Origin: Nitrososphaerota archaeon
GTDB lineage: Archaea > Thermoproteota > Nitrososphaeria > Nitrososphaerales > Gagatemarchaeaceae
Assembly (NCBI GenBank): GCA_027886975.1
Contig: JAPCJK010000013.1
Location: forward strand, 1 to 33,044
Length of the DNA stretch: 33,044 nt
Direction of reading: 5' to 3'
Shown: positions 23,194 through 32,500 of the stretch, in pieces
Numbering within the stretch: the stretch's first letter is position 1
How the letters are laid out: each line of letters begins with the position of its first letter
Made by a program: the position numbers and the translations under genes
The notes under the pieces: generated by a model
What the model was told of the DNA's origin: nothing
The model's input: the letters and a program-made list of their open reading frames with translations, nothing else
The model's database searches: none

Positions 23194-24398
23194 TTTGTTA
23201 CCTCCTCGATTATGTCCTTCATTGGAACGTATCGTATCTTGATCTCGCCCTCGGAGGAGACGATCTCGGCGAGTTTCGCCGAGTTCGTGGCGACTACGTT
23301 GAAGCCAAGTTGCTTCAAGGGTGAGATTTCGGCGTCGGTGCTTTGAGACAGCCTTGCACCGGAAGCCTCTATGGCCGAAGTTATCCCCGCCCTCCCTGCC
23401 ATATCGAAGGCCTGGGACGACGTGTAGGCGTACATCTGCACGCCGGGCCTGAGCATTCTCCCTTCGAGCATCTTTGCCAGTTGGCCCAGCTCGTTGACCG
23501 AGAGATGAGGGACCCCGAAAGCTACCAAGTCGGGCCGCTCGGACGTCTGGTTCAGGTCCGTTTCGACCTCGTCCAAGTCCGCCCTTCTAACCTCCACTTC
23601 CTCCACTTTGGTGCCCCCGGTGGCCTCACCAAGCGTCCCCGACCCGGGAGTGATGCCAAGGTAATGAATCATAGTGATTGGCCCCGCTGCTGCCGCGGCG
23701 GCTCCAAGGTGTTTGATGTCGTCGGAGGTCACTTCTTGGGGAAGTCCGATTAGCGCTGGGACGCGCGAGCCGGCGTTTCGGCCTATGAAGAATCCCAGTG
23801 ACCGGTAGTCGAGGTCGGAGAGAAGCTCGAGTGCGACCTTGAAAGCGATAGTTGCCGGCCGGTTCTCATCGTTCAACATCCCGAACTTCGGGGTCTGCCC
23901 GAGAATTGCGCATGCCACGTCCATCCCCGCAGTGATCTTGTTGGATCTGCACCCTATCACTGAGTTGGCGAAGACCACCGCACTGGATTCGGCCCAGGCG
24001 ACAGTTTCGTCGCGTTTGGGGAAATTGCAGACCTGGTACTGGACACAGGTCCAGCATCTGAGCCCCCCGAGGCGGGCATAGGCATCACAGAGCCTGAATT
24101 GTTGGCGAGCGTATTCCTCGGGGATGCCGAAGGACTTCCAGTTCTGCAGGTCGATGCTCGCAGGGTCGACAGAGGTCGGAACGGCGAACTTGCCCCCTGA
24201 GTTGGCGAATCGCTCGAGGAGGTCGATTCCCGCGTCGTGGAGGCTACTGTAGTGGGCGAGGACGTGGGCTGACTTGATCGGGACCAGCGATTCTGCTCCC
24301 ACAGCGTCTCCTACCTTGGTGACGATTTCCATGGCGAACTGATTTGCTTCCCCCCCTTCGCCGCGGAGTAGCTTCTCCTGAGACGGGTCGAGGTGCAA
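23190..24398 (-). CDS. Aconitase X catalytic domain / phosphomevalonate dehydratase large subunit
   Basis: A 402-residue protein from TTG 24398 (MHLDPSQEKLLRGEGGEA), which matches the standard aconitase-X N-terminus. TATA-like TTTTTAAC is centred 29 nt upstream; the frame continues 71 codons further but that part is promoter and divergent-gene DNA. The subunit should bind a [4Fe-4S] cluster; Cys residues occur in CWTC, QVCNFP and VIGCRSNK. It dehydrates mevalonate 5-phosphate with the DUF126 subunit encoded next. Together with an IDI-like gene at 29037 this fits archaeal isoprenoid/lipid synthesis. Confidence 0.88.
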   Translation of the reverse strand: MHLDPSQEKLLRGEGGEANQFAMEIVTKVGDAVGAESLVPIKSAHVLAHYSSLHDAGIDLLERFANSGGKFAVPTSVDPASIDLQNWKSFGIPEEYARQQFRLCDAYARLGGLRCWTCVQYQVCNFPKRDETVAWAESSAVVFANSVIGCRSNKITAGMDVACAILGQTPKFGMLNDENRPATIAFKVALELLSDLDYRSLGFFIGRNAGSRVPALIGLPQEVTSDDIKHLGAAAAAAGPITMIHYLGITPGSGTLGEATGGTKVEEVEVRRADLDEVETDLNQTSERPDLVAFGVPHLSVNELGQLAKMLEGRMLRPGVQMYAYTSSQAFDMAGRAGITSAIEASGARLSQSTDAEISPLKQLGFNVVATNSAKLAEIVSSEGEIKIRYVPMKDIIEEVTN

Positions 24399-24421
24399 AC
24401 GTGCGATTCGGCTCTGGTATC

Positions 24422-24430
24422 GGTTAAAAA
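24422..24430. promoter_or_regulatory. Bidirectional TATA element between aconitase X and Fe-ADH
   Basis: GGTTAAAAA, the only AT-rich element in the 54-nt space between divergent starts TTG 24398 (minus) and TTG 24453 (plus), is centred 29 and 26 nt from them. One TATA box could therefore serve both leaderless transcripts, linking isoprenoid synthesis and the dehydrogenase pair. Confidence 0.5.
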
Positions 24431-24452
24431 GGAGTTTTTCGCTCTGGACTCG

Positions 24453-25601
24453 TTGAAGTTCTCTTATTTCCTCCCGACCAAGCTCTCTTTCGGGTTCGGT
24501 GCCGTCGAGGGGATTGGGGCCGAGGCGAAGGCACTGGGAGGAAGCAAAGCGCTGATGGTGACTGACAAGGTCATGGTAAAGACCGGGATTGTCCAGAGAG
24601 TCTCGCAACATTTGGGCGGAATAGGGCTCGAAGTGTTCGACGAAGTCGAGCCTGAACCGAGGATCGAGGTCGCTCAGGCCGTTGCGGACCGAGTAAGGAG
24701 CGGGAAATACGACATTGTGATTGGTGTCGGGGGAGGAAGTTCAATGGACATGGCAAAGGTTGCGACGGGCTTTGCGACTAATGATGGGCCAGCGAAGTCG
24801 TTCGTCGGGAACGGCCTCTTCGCGAAGGAACCTCTGGCGTCCATCATGGTCCCTACTACCGCGGGGACGGGGGCCGAGCTTACGGTGACCTCCATGGTCA
24901 CAGTTGATGGCCACAAACAGTGGATCAACAGCCCTCTTTTGCTCCCATCTGTGGCAGTGGTTGACCCAGACCTTACGATGTCAATGCCCCCCGGAGTGAC
25001 TGCGGCTACGGGTATGGATGCCCTGTGCCACAACACAGAGGCATATCTGTCCAACCTAGCCAGCCCGATCACCGACTCAGCTGCTCTCGAGGGGATCAGG
25101 TTGATTGTGCAAAATCTGGAGAGGGCCTATGACGAAGGGAGCGACAAAGGGGCAAGGGAACCAATGAGTCTGGGGGCCCTGTTGGGAGGGATAGCATTGC
25201 AGGCCAAGATGGTATACGGGCATTCGATAGGTTATACGATTGCGACCCAGTTCAAACTCCCGCACGGGGTCTCTTGCGGCCTCCCTCTCCCGTACATACT
25301 TTCGAACTACGCAGTAGCGTGCGGCCCAAAGATGAAAAAGCTCGGAGAAGCGTACGGGATAGATTCCGCCGACGACCCGGCTGCCCTGGGGATGGCCATG
25401 GCCGAGAAGGCAAGAAGCTTAGTGTCCCACCTCAAAATTCCCACGACGCTCAAAGAGATCGGGGTCGCCGAAGGTGACCTTTCTTCACTGGCGGACGAGT
25501 GCATAAGAATGTACCCGAGACCCAACAGCCCCCTCGTATTCGACGAGCAGAGTATGGTCCAGCTATACCATCGGATGTGGGATGGAAACCTGGCCCCCTG
25601 A
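24453..25601 (+). CDS. Iron-containing alcohol dehydrogenase
   Basis: A 382-residue group III (Fe-type) alcohol dehydrogenase from TTG 24453 (MKFSYFLPTKLSFGFG), the usual family start. NAD(P)-binding GGGSSMD is at 93-99. Metal ligands are Asp179, His183 (GMDALCHNTEAY), His247 (GHSIGY) and His261 (KLPHGVSCG), all present. It interconverts an alcohol and aldehyde; thaumarchaeal semialdehyde reductases of the hydroxypropionate/hydroxybutyrate cycle belong to this family, so a 3- or 4-carbon semialdehyde is a reasonable but unproven substrate. An aldehyde dehydrogenase follows 48 nt downstream on the same strand with its own TATA-like element. Confidence 0.92.
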   Translation: MKFSYFLPTKLSFGFGAVEGIGAEAKALGGSKALMVTDKVMVKTGIVQRVSQHLGGIGLEVFDEVEPEPRIEVAQAVADRVRSGKYDIVIGVGGGSSMDMAKVATGFATNDGPAKSFVGNGLFAKEPLASIMVPTTAGTGAELTVTSMVTVDGHKQWINSPLLLPSVAVVDPDLTMSMPPGVTAATGMDALCHNTEAYLSNLASPITDSAALEGIRLIVQNLERAYDEGSDKGAREPMSLGALLGGIALQAKMVYGHSIGYTIATQFKLPHGVSCGLPLPYILSNYAVACGPKMKKLGEAYGIDSADDPAALGMAMAEKARSLVSHLKIPTTLKEIGVAEGDLSSLADECIRMYPRPNSPLVFDEQSMVQLYHRMWDGNLAP

Positions 25602-25649
25602 CGAGATAAAGTTATACGCGGCCAGAGAAGGTCAAGGTGTGATTTTTGG

Positions 25650-27116
25650 ATGAAGATGCTGATTGAAGGCCAGCTGACCGAGTCCCAAAGCGCCGACGTC
25701 ATCCGGGTCTCCAACCCGGCGACCGGTGAGCTGGTAGACACCGTCCCGAAGGGGGGGCGCGAGGACGTGAAGCGAGCTGTGGACGCGGCAAGCGAGGCGT
25801 TCAAGGTATGGTCGGAAAGGCCCGCCATCGAGCGTTCACGGGTACTTCTGAAGATAGCTGAAGTAGTCAGGGCAGACGTCGCGGACCTGGCGAGGAGCTT
25901 GACACTCGAGCAGGGCAAGCCTCTCGGAGAGTCCAGCAGCGAGATCAATTCCTTCGCCAACTCCTGCGAATACTACGCTGGTCTAATCGGGAGGCAGAGG
26001 GGGGCGCACACCCCGTTCTCTACCGGCGAGGGGTTCTTCATAGTGACAAAGCGTCCTCTCGGGGTAGTAGGGGCTATACTTCCATGGAACTTTCCCGTAT
26101 CCCTGATGGGATGGAAGGTCGCACCCGGTCTGGCGGCAGGGAATACGTTCGTGGTGAAGCCGGCGAGCACCACCCCTATCACAGACATCAAGGTGGCGGC
26201 ACTGCTGGCAAAGACGGGTCTCCCGGCTGGTGCCGTGAACGTCGTAACGGGGCCTGGTAGCGTAGTTGGCGAGGAAATAATCGAAAATCCGAAGGTTGCC
26301 AAGATAGCGTTCACCGGGGAAACGGCGACCGGCAAGAGAATAATGGAAGGTGCCGCCAAGTCGATAAAGAGGCTGACCCTTGAACTCGGCGGGTCGGACC
26401 CCATGATTGTCTGCGACGACGCAGACCTCGAACTGGCGGTTGAGGCCGCTGCATGGGGGCGGTTCAGGAATTGCGGTCAGTCCTGCACTTCCGTAAAGAG
26501 GCTCTTCCTTTTTGATTCTGTCGCCGACGAGTTCGTCAGGAGCTTCGTCGAAAAGGTGAAGACTATCAGGGTTGGAAACGGGCTCGAGAAGACGACCCAC
26601 ATGGGCCCTGTGCACACACAAGAGCAAAGAGAGAAAGTGGAATCGATGGTGGAAGATGCGAAAAGCCGGGGCGCGAAGGTGATAGTCAAAGGTGGCAGGC
26701 CCATGAATAAGGGACTAGAGAGGGGCAACTTTCTTGTTCCTACCGTTTTGGGAGACGTCGACTATGACGCAAAGATTTCCAGGGAAGAGTGCTTCGGTCC
26801 GGCTCTTCCGATCTTCGTAGTGAAAGATGTGGAAGAAGCCATTCAAAGGGCGAACGATACGCCGTTTGGCCTGGGTTCGTCGGTGTGGACCAAAGACGTC
26901 GAGAAGGCTTACCATGTGGCCGAAAGAATCGAGGCTGGGACGACGTGGGTCAACTCTCCGCCCATAGCAAGAGCGGAGGTCCCGTTCGGGGGATTCAAAC
27001 AAAGCGGATTCGGAAGGGAGCTTGGGATCGAGGGACTCGACTATTATTACGAGACGAAGAGCATCCAAGTCCTTGAGTACGGCAAAGGAAAGAAGTGGGC
27101 TTTCCCAATCAACTAA
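25650..27116 (+). CDS. NAD(P)+-dependent aldehyde dehydrogenase (semialdehyde type)
   Basis: A 488-residue ALDH with the full set of residues: LPWNFP (144-149), Lys170 (FVVKPAS), GPGSVVGEE, FTGETATGKR, general base Glu245 (LELGGSDP) and nucleophile Cys279 (NCGQSCT). ECFGPALPI and PFGGFKQSGFGRELG follow. Best matched in style to succinate-semialdehyde/glutarate-semialdehyde dehydrogenases; the exact aldehyde is unknown. TATA-like AGTTATAC about 38 nt before the ATG gives a short leader. With the upstream Fe-ADH it could oxidise an alcohol to an acid via an aldehyde. Confidence 0.92.
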   Translation: MKMLIEGQLTESQSADVIRVSNPATGELVDTVPKGGREDVKRAVDAASEAFKVWSERPAIERSRVLLKIAEVVRADVADLARSLTLEQGKPLGESSSEINSFANSCEYYAGLIGRQRGAHTPFSTGEGFFIVTKRPLGVVGAILPWNFPVSLMGWKVAPGLAAGNTFVVKPASTTPITDIKVAALLAKTGLPAGAVNVVTGPGSVVGEEIIENPKVAKIAFTGETATGKRIMEGAAKSIKRLTLELGGSDPMIVCDDADLELAVEAAAWGRFRNCGQSCTSVKRLFLFDSVADEFVRSFVEKVKTIRVGNGLEKTTHMGPVHTQEQREKVESMVEDAKSRGAKVIVKGGRPMNKGLERGNFLVPTVLGDVDYDAKISREECFGPALPIFVVKDVEEAIQRANDTPFGLGSSVWTKDVEKAYHVAERIEAGTTWVNSPPIARAEVPFGGFKQSGFGRELGIEGLDYYYETKSIQVLEYGKGKKWAFPIN

Positions 27117-27247
27117 GCGAATCGCTTGTTGCACGCCTTGTTGGCGTCGTCGAGATACACGTGCGCCGATTGTTCTGGCTCGTCGAAGATGTCGGCGAGT
27201 TGCTCGCCGACGCCCTTCATGATGGCCTCGTGAGAGTCGTGTTCCAT
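27113..27247 (-). CDS. Hidden 44-aa acidic miniprotein
   Basis: An ATG-started 44-residue frame (MEHDSHEAIMKGVGEQLADI, then a 24-residue tail including VYLDDANKACN and ending KRFA). TATA-like TTAAGA begins 31 nt before the ATG, the same leaderless spacing as other genes. Codon choice is GC-rich like its neighbours, and the frame fills most of a gap otherwise lacking a gene. It converges with the aldehyde dehydrogenase and overlaps its stop by 3 nt. The C-terminal YLDD.NKACNKRFA recalls a segment of longer archaeal hypotheticals, so this may be a short or truncated member (recall only). Function unknown. Confidence 0.6.
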   Translation of the reverse strand: MEHDSHEAIMKGVGEQLADIFDEPEQSAHVYLDDANKACNKRFA

Positions 27248-27376
27248 TTCGTCGGGTCGAGAAACTGAGTCATCTTAACGCTATTAGAGAAGTTGGCATT
27301 TCCATCGATTTGTGTGCCACATCTGTTCATTCCTGAGCAACGGCTAAATAGAGACCTCGGGCGTTGTTGAAAGAAA

Positions 27377-27688
27377 ATGGCCCAGTATGCCAGGATAAAA
27401 CTCACCAGCACTAACCTCCCCGAGTTGGAGAGAGTGGCAAAGGACATCAGAGACATCGCCGACAAGACCGGGGTGAAGGTCAAGGGCCCCCAACCGCTTC
27501 CAACTAAGAAGTTGAAAATCACGACACGCAAGGCGCCGACAGGAGAGGGGAGCCACACCTTCGACCACTGGCAGCTGAGGGTCCACAGAAGGATTCTAGA
27601 CGTTCAGCCGGATGACAGGACCATGAGGCAGATTACGAAGCTTAGGATCCCCGAAGACGTGAAAGTCGAACTGATACTTACGTCCTAA
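27377..27688 (+). CDS. rpsJ: 30S ribosomal protein uS10
   Basis: A 103-residue protein matching archaeal uS10 along its length: MAQYARIKLTSTN at the start, KGPQPLPTKKLKI (53-65) and HFRI-type DHWQLRVHRRILDV in the middle, and the C-terminal strand VKVELIL. It is part of the small-subunit head. The wording KTGVKVKGPQPLPTKKLKI is close to thaumarchaeal uS10, used here as a lineage hint. TATA-like CTAAATAG lies about 30 nt upstream of the ATG. It is not accompanied by EF-1A or other ribosomal genes, and its stop overlaps the convergent epimerase's stop by 4 nt. Confidence 0.96.
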   Translation: MAQYARIKLTSTNLPELERVAKDIRDIADKTGVKVKGPQPLPTKKLKITTRKAPTGEGSHTFDHWQLRVHRRILDVQPDDRTMRQITKLRIPEDVKVELILTS

Positions 27689-28578
27689 CCCTGTTTCTTT
27701 ACCCAGTCGATTGTCCGTTGTAATCCCTGCTCAAGTGTGAGCTCGTGCGAATAGCCGAGCAAATTCCTGGCCTTGTTGATCGATGGATAGCTGATCTGAG
27801 GGTCATTTTCGAGTTCACTCCGGGGAGGGAGAAGGGTGAGCTCGGATTTGGAACCGGTCAGCCTCTTTACGGTCTCGGCGAGTTCGCGGATTGTTACCGC
27901 CCTTTCGCCCCCGAAGTTGAACGCCTGCCCGACCGCCTTCTCATCGTCGAGGATTGAAAGCGCGAGCTTGGCGAAGTTGATGACGTGGGTCGGTGACGTG
28001 GTGTCCTTGCCTGCATTGAAGAGCGACAAAGGTTCGTCCTTAAGGCATGCCCGGATGAAACGGACGACAGCACGAGAGGGCTGGTCATACTCTCCGAATA
28101 GGAGCCAGCTTCTCGTGATCGAAATCGGCAACCTTTTCGACTTGTAGAACCCCATCGCCATGCTCTCGCAGACCAATTTTGAGTAGTCGTAGGGAGCCCG
28201 CGGGTCGAAGGGAGAGTCCTCGGTGACGGGGTTATCTTTTGGCGCTCCAAAAACGTTGGCCGACGACGCGATTATTATTCTTGAGACGTTTTTCTTCCGG
28301 GCCAGTTCCAGCATGTTGAGCGTTCCAACGCAGTTGACTTCGAAGCACAGGTGAGGGTTTTCGATCGTCTTTTTGATTTCCGTGATAGCAGCGAGGTGGA
28401 CGATGGCATCAAAGTCCATCAAAGCTAGAGTTTGGGAAACGAAGTCGTCGTCGAGCAGGTCGCCTGACACGTCCCATCCCTTAAGGTCGGTGGGGATTGT
28501 CGTGACGCCCTTGTGCCCTAGATAATCGACCAGGTTCCTCCCGACCATTCCCGACGCTCCTGTGACCAGGACCTTCAT
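27685..28578 (-). CDS. NAD-dependent nucleotide-sugar epimerase/dehydratase
   Basis: A 297-residue extended SDR from ATG 28578 (MKVLVTGASGMVGRNL), preferred over 28602 because TATA-like TTAAAT is 33 nt upstream and the Rossmann strand begins there. GASGMVG (7-13) binds NAD. The active site is SSANVFG with Ser about 105-106 and Tyr130-x3-Lys134 (YDYSK). HLAAITEI is the typical GalE/RmlB-like strand. It probably acts on a UDP- or dTDP-sugar for glycan or S-layer glycosylation; substrate not determinable. Confidence 0.9.
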   Translation of the reverse strand: MKVLVTGASGMVGRNLVDYLGHKGVTTIPTDLKGWDVSGDLLDDDFVSQTLALMDFDAIVHLAAITEIKKTIENPHLCFEVNCVGTLNMLELARKKNVSRIIIASSANVFGAPKDNPVTEDSPFDPRAPYDYSKLVCESMAMGFYKSKRLPISITRSWLLFGEYDQPSRAVVRFIRACLKDEPLSLFNAGKDTTSPTHVINFAKLALSILDDEKAVGQAFNFGGERAVTIRELAETVKRLTGSKSELTLLPPRSELENDPQISYPSINKARNLLGYSHELTLEQGLQRTIDWVKKQG

Positions 28579-28607
28579 TCGACTGCCCCGGCCGAAGTGC
28601 ATTCTAT

Positions 28608-29003
28608 TTAAGCAGAGGAGGGGATTCCTGCCTTTCTTGCCAATTCACGGACAAGGTCCGGCTCCACGACCCCGTAGCCCATCGATTCAGCGCCGTCGAG
28701 GAGTGTAAGTGGGAGCCGGGAGACGTAATACGGGACCTCGAAGGTAGCCAGGCTTGCCTCGTCGTCCGTCCTGAAAAGCCTGGACCAGGCGCCGTTCTTT
28801 CGTTCGAAAAACAAAACCTCAGCTACCCGTCTCTCTCCGAAACCACCACCCCTCCCCCCGGAAGCCAATGAGCCTTCCGCAATCTTCAGAAGGAAGAGCC
28901 TGTTGTCCCCGGACTGAGGCCTCAGGTCTACATCCTTCTCGGCGATAACGATTACCCTCGACCCGCCCGAGAGATACGAAACCAGTTCGTCAACTCCTTC
29001 CAT
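28608..29003 (-). CDS. Hypothetical protein
   Basis: A 131-residue soluble alpha/beta protein with no recognised family. A first strand pair (SRVIVIAEK; NRLFLLKIAEG) is followed by a Gly-rich loop (ASGGRGGGFG), beta strands with an aromatic turn (VLFFERKNGAWSRLFR) and a C-terminal helix. The start ATG 29003 is about 30 nt after TATA-like TTTATAC, so it has its own promoter although it sits between the IDI-like gene and the epimerase on the same strand. No functional clue beyond position. Confidence 0.62.
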   Translation of the reverse strand: MEGVDELVSYLSGGSRVIVIAEKDVDLRPQSGDNRLFLLKIAEGSLASGGRGGGFGERRVAEVLFFERKNGAWSRLFRTDDEASLATFEVPYYVSRLPLTLLDGAESMGYGVVEPDLVRELARKAGIPSSA

Positions 29004-29036
29004 CAGGGACTGGCTGCAATTTTGCGTATAAAAATC

Positions 29037-29564
29037 TCAGATTCCCGCCGAGGGAGCCGACGACTTCAGGTACTCCCCCAAGATTATCTTTGCGTCTGGG
29101 GTAACGGGCCAGTCGGTGAGGATCTTCCTCAACTCATGTTGCATCACTTCGGAGGCAGACTCAAGTTCCGCCGGGTCGATTGTAAGAGGTGCGTCGGTCA
29201 AGGTCGTGAATAGCGCAATCCATTCCAGCTCGGTCAGACCGTTCGAAGAGATGGGAGGGAGGAGAAACTTCCTGAATTCCTCGACCGTGCTCTTCAGTCC
29301 CAGCTCCTCGCTTAATTCTCTGATCGCCGCCTGTTCGTAGGACTCGTCTCTTCGCACATGACCTGTGCACGAGATTGTCCAAAGTCCTGGGTGCCAGGAA
29401 TCGTTCCTGCTCCGCTGCTGAAGAACGACAGCGCCGCTCTCCCGTTTCACAAGAACTGCAACGGCCCTGTGTAGGAGCCCTTCCCTGAGGCACTTGTCAA
29501 TGGTTGCAACCCCCACTACGCGGTCCTGATTGTCGACCACGTCGACCATCTCGTCGTTGGCCAC
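29037..29564 (-). CDS. Nudix protein, type I isopentenyl-diphosphate isomerase-like
   Basis: A 175-residue Nudix-fold protein. The Nudix box runs from Gly68 to Gly89 (GHVRRDE, then IRELSEELG). The stretch WHPGLWTISCTGHV resembles the WTN..C.HP region of type I IPP isomerase. Its Cys66 is offset by one from the E. coli catalytic Cys, and an E-x-E pair (TELEW) matches the isomerase's acidic residues. IDI interconverts IPP and DMAPP, which would complement the aconitase-X genes upstream; a generic Nudix hydrolase remains possible. The start ATG 29564 lies 6 nt after the carB stop, so it can be co-transcribed with carAB. Confidence 0.72.
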   Translation of the reverse strand: MANDEMVDVVDNQDRVVGVATIDKCLREGLLHRAVAVLVKRESGAVVLQQRSRNDSWHPGLWTISCTGHVRRDESYEQAAIRELSEELGLKSTVEEFRKFLLPPISSNGLTELEWIALFTTLTDAPLTIDPAELESASEVMQHELRKILTDWPVTPDAKIILGEYLKSSAPSAGI

Positions 29565-29570
29565 TGTCGA

Positions 29571-32500
29571 CTACCTGTCGACGCACATAAGCAAGGCTTC
29601 GGCTTCCTCCCTGGTTGAGATTACCTGCACTTGCAGGTCCACCGCCTTCCGCCTGATCCTGTTGAAGACCTCCGTGTCTGTGTTGGAGTTTGCGTTGAAA
29701 GAAAGAATGAACGAGACCTCGCCATGAGAGATCATTTTCAAGGCCCCATCAAACATCGTGTCCAGGGAACTTTGGTCAAGAACTTGGATTTTGATTCCCT
29801 TCTTCTCGAACCCATCGATCAGGCCAGTTGCAGAGCTCTTGTCCTGCCAGGGCTCAAGTAGAAGGATGCCTAGGTCTCCTTGCTTTGGGATCGTGTGGCC
29901 ACTGGCCATGAAGGCCTGGGAGAGGGCTTCGGCGAATGTGTCACCGAAGCATGCAACTTCGCCCGTCGAACGCATTTCGACACCGAGCCTTGGGTCGGCT
30001 CCGTCCATTTGAAGGAAGGAAAACTGCGGCGCCTTGACCGCGAAGCGCATGGGTTCCTCGACGTCGTTGGTTCTCTTTAGTTTCCCCCCTCGCATCACCG
30101 GTGCCACGACATCGATCAGGTTTACCCCCGTGGCCTTGCAGACGAAGGGGAGGGACCTTGATGCTCTGAGGTTGCACTCGATTACGAATACGGAGGCGCC
30201 CTTCACCAAGAACTGAATGTTGAGGGGGCCTTTGGCTTTGAGTTCACGCGCGATGCTCTTTGTGTAGGTCCTGATCTTCGACTTCGCCGCTTTTGTGACC
30301 GACACAGTAGGGATGGACATGATGGCGTCACCCGAATGGATTCCGGCATCCTGGACGTGCTCGATTATGGCGCCAATCACCGTGTCCTTGCCGTCTGACA
30401 CTGCGTCGACTTCGACCTCGCGGGCGCCCTCCATGAACTCGCTGACCACCACAGGGTAGTCTGGGTTCACCCTGGCCGCTTTCGTGATGTAAGTCTCCAG
30501 TTCCGAAGGATCCCAGATCACCCTCATGGCGGACCCGCTGAGGACATGTGACGGTCTCACTATGACGGGGTAGCCTACCCTCGCGCAGAAGGTTGCAGCT
30601 TCCGCTGAAGAGTGGAACGAGCCCCATACTGGTTGTGGAATTCCCAGCCTGTCGAGGAGGGCGCTGAACTTCGTCCTGTTTTCGGCCATCTCCACGGAGT
30701 TGGAAGATGTCCCCAGGACGACGACGCCTCGCTTCTCTAGGCTCTCGGCGAGGTCGTTCGGTGTCTGGCCTCCCACGCAAAGGACCATCCCTTCAGGCCT
30801 CTCTTTGTCATAGATCGCCAGAAGTCTCTCTACTGTAAGCTCCTCGAAATACAGCCTGTCACTCATGTCGAAGTCGGTGGACACCGTTTCGGGATTGCAA
30901 TTGACCACAATCACTTCGTCAAATCCGTTTTCCCTGAGCGCCCAGGCCATGTTCATTGTCCCCCAGTCAAACTCGACGGAGCTGCCGATTCTGTAGGGGC
31001 CGGCGCCGAGGACCATTACTTTTCGCTTCTTTGTTGCCGGTGCCTCGTCAACCGATGCGTTGAATGTCTGGTAGAGGTAGTTCGTCTTCGAAGGCCACTC
31101 GGCGGCCAAGGTGTCGATCACCTTGGTGACAGGGGTCACTCCAAGATGAATGCGGGACTCCCTGACCCTGTCCTCCCCCACGCCGAGAAGGGCTCCCAGC
31201 TGCTTGTCAGAAAAACCGAGTTTCTTCGCCCTGGATATCAAGCTGCGGGTCGGAATCGACCCCGGGGTCCCGGATTCCAGACGTCCGTGGAAGTCCACCA
31301 CGTTCTTCAGTTTTCGAATGAACCACATGTCGACTTCGCTTCTCGCAGCTACCTCGTTGGGGTCGATCCCCGCTCTAAGGGCCTCTGCCAGGTCGAACAC
31401 AATTGTGTCGGTCGGGTGGTCCAGCCTCCTTAGGGACTCCGGCCGGTCTGGTGGGGTTGTTCCTGTTCTGATCACCCCGTCGAACTGCGGATTGGCCATC
31501 CGCGCGGCCTTCTGAATGGCTTCCTCGAAGCCCCTACCCACGGCCATCACCTCCCCAATGGACTTCATGGAAGTGCCTATGGTCCGAACCGCACCGTCGA
31601 ACTTGACCGTGTCCCAGCGCGGCATCTTGACGACCAGGTAGTCCAACGATGGCTCGAAGAGGGCAGTTGTTATCCCGGAGACCTTGTTTTTCAGCTCAGT
31701 CAGCTTGTATCCCAGAGCGAGCTTCGTCGCGATGTAGGCCAGGGGATAGCCCGTCGCTTTGGACGCCAGTGCGGAGGACCTGGACAGCCTGGCGTTGATC
31801 TCGATGGCCGCGTACCTTTCAGACCCTGGATGCAATGCGAACTGTATGTTGCACTCTCCTATGATTCCACAGGTCTTGGCTGCGACGAGGGAAGCTGTCC
31901 GGAGCATGTGGTATTCGGAGTTTGTCAGGGTCTGGGAAGGGGCGACCACAATGTTGTCACCCGTGTGGACCCTCATTCCCAACATGTTCTCCATGTTGCA
32001 GATGATCACGCTGTTGCCTTCACGGTCCCGCATGATTTCGTACTCGATCTGCTTCCAGCCACCCAGATACTCCTCGACCAGGACTTGGTGGGCGATGGAG
32101 CTGCTTAGCCCGCGCTCGATGATCTGTTCGAGTTCCTCGATGTTCCTGGCGACCCCTCCTCCCTTCCCCCCTAGTGTGTAGGCGACCCTGATTATGACCG
32201 GGAATCCTAGCAGATTTGCAGCGCGCCGTCCCTCCTCGAACGAATATACTGCGACGCTCCTGGGGACTGGGATTCCTGCACTCACCATAGTCTTCTTGAA
32301 CAGGTCCCTGTCCTCCGTAAGTTGGATTCCGCGGATTGGGGTGCCCAGGACACGCAACCAGTATTTCTCAAGGACTCCTTTTTCCGCGAGTTCGATGCCG
32401 CAATTTAGGGCCGTCTGACCCCCGAACCCCAGCAGAATCCCGTCCGGCCGCTCCTCCTTGATAACGTTGGTCACGGAAGCGAGGTTGATCGGGACGAAGT

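Noticed and set aside
24399-24611. N-terminal 71-codon extension of the aconitase X large subunit
   Set aside because: It overlaps the divergent Fe-ADH gene and promoter and is absent from the family; TTG 24398 gives the standard N-terminus.
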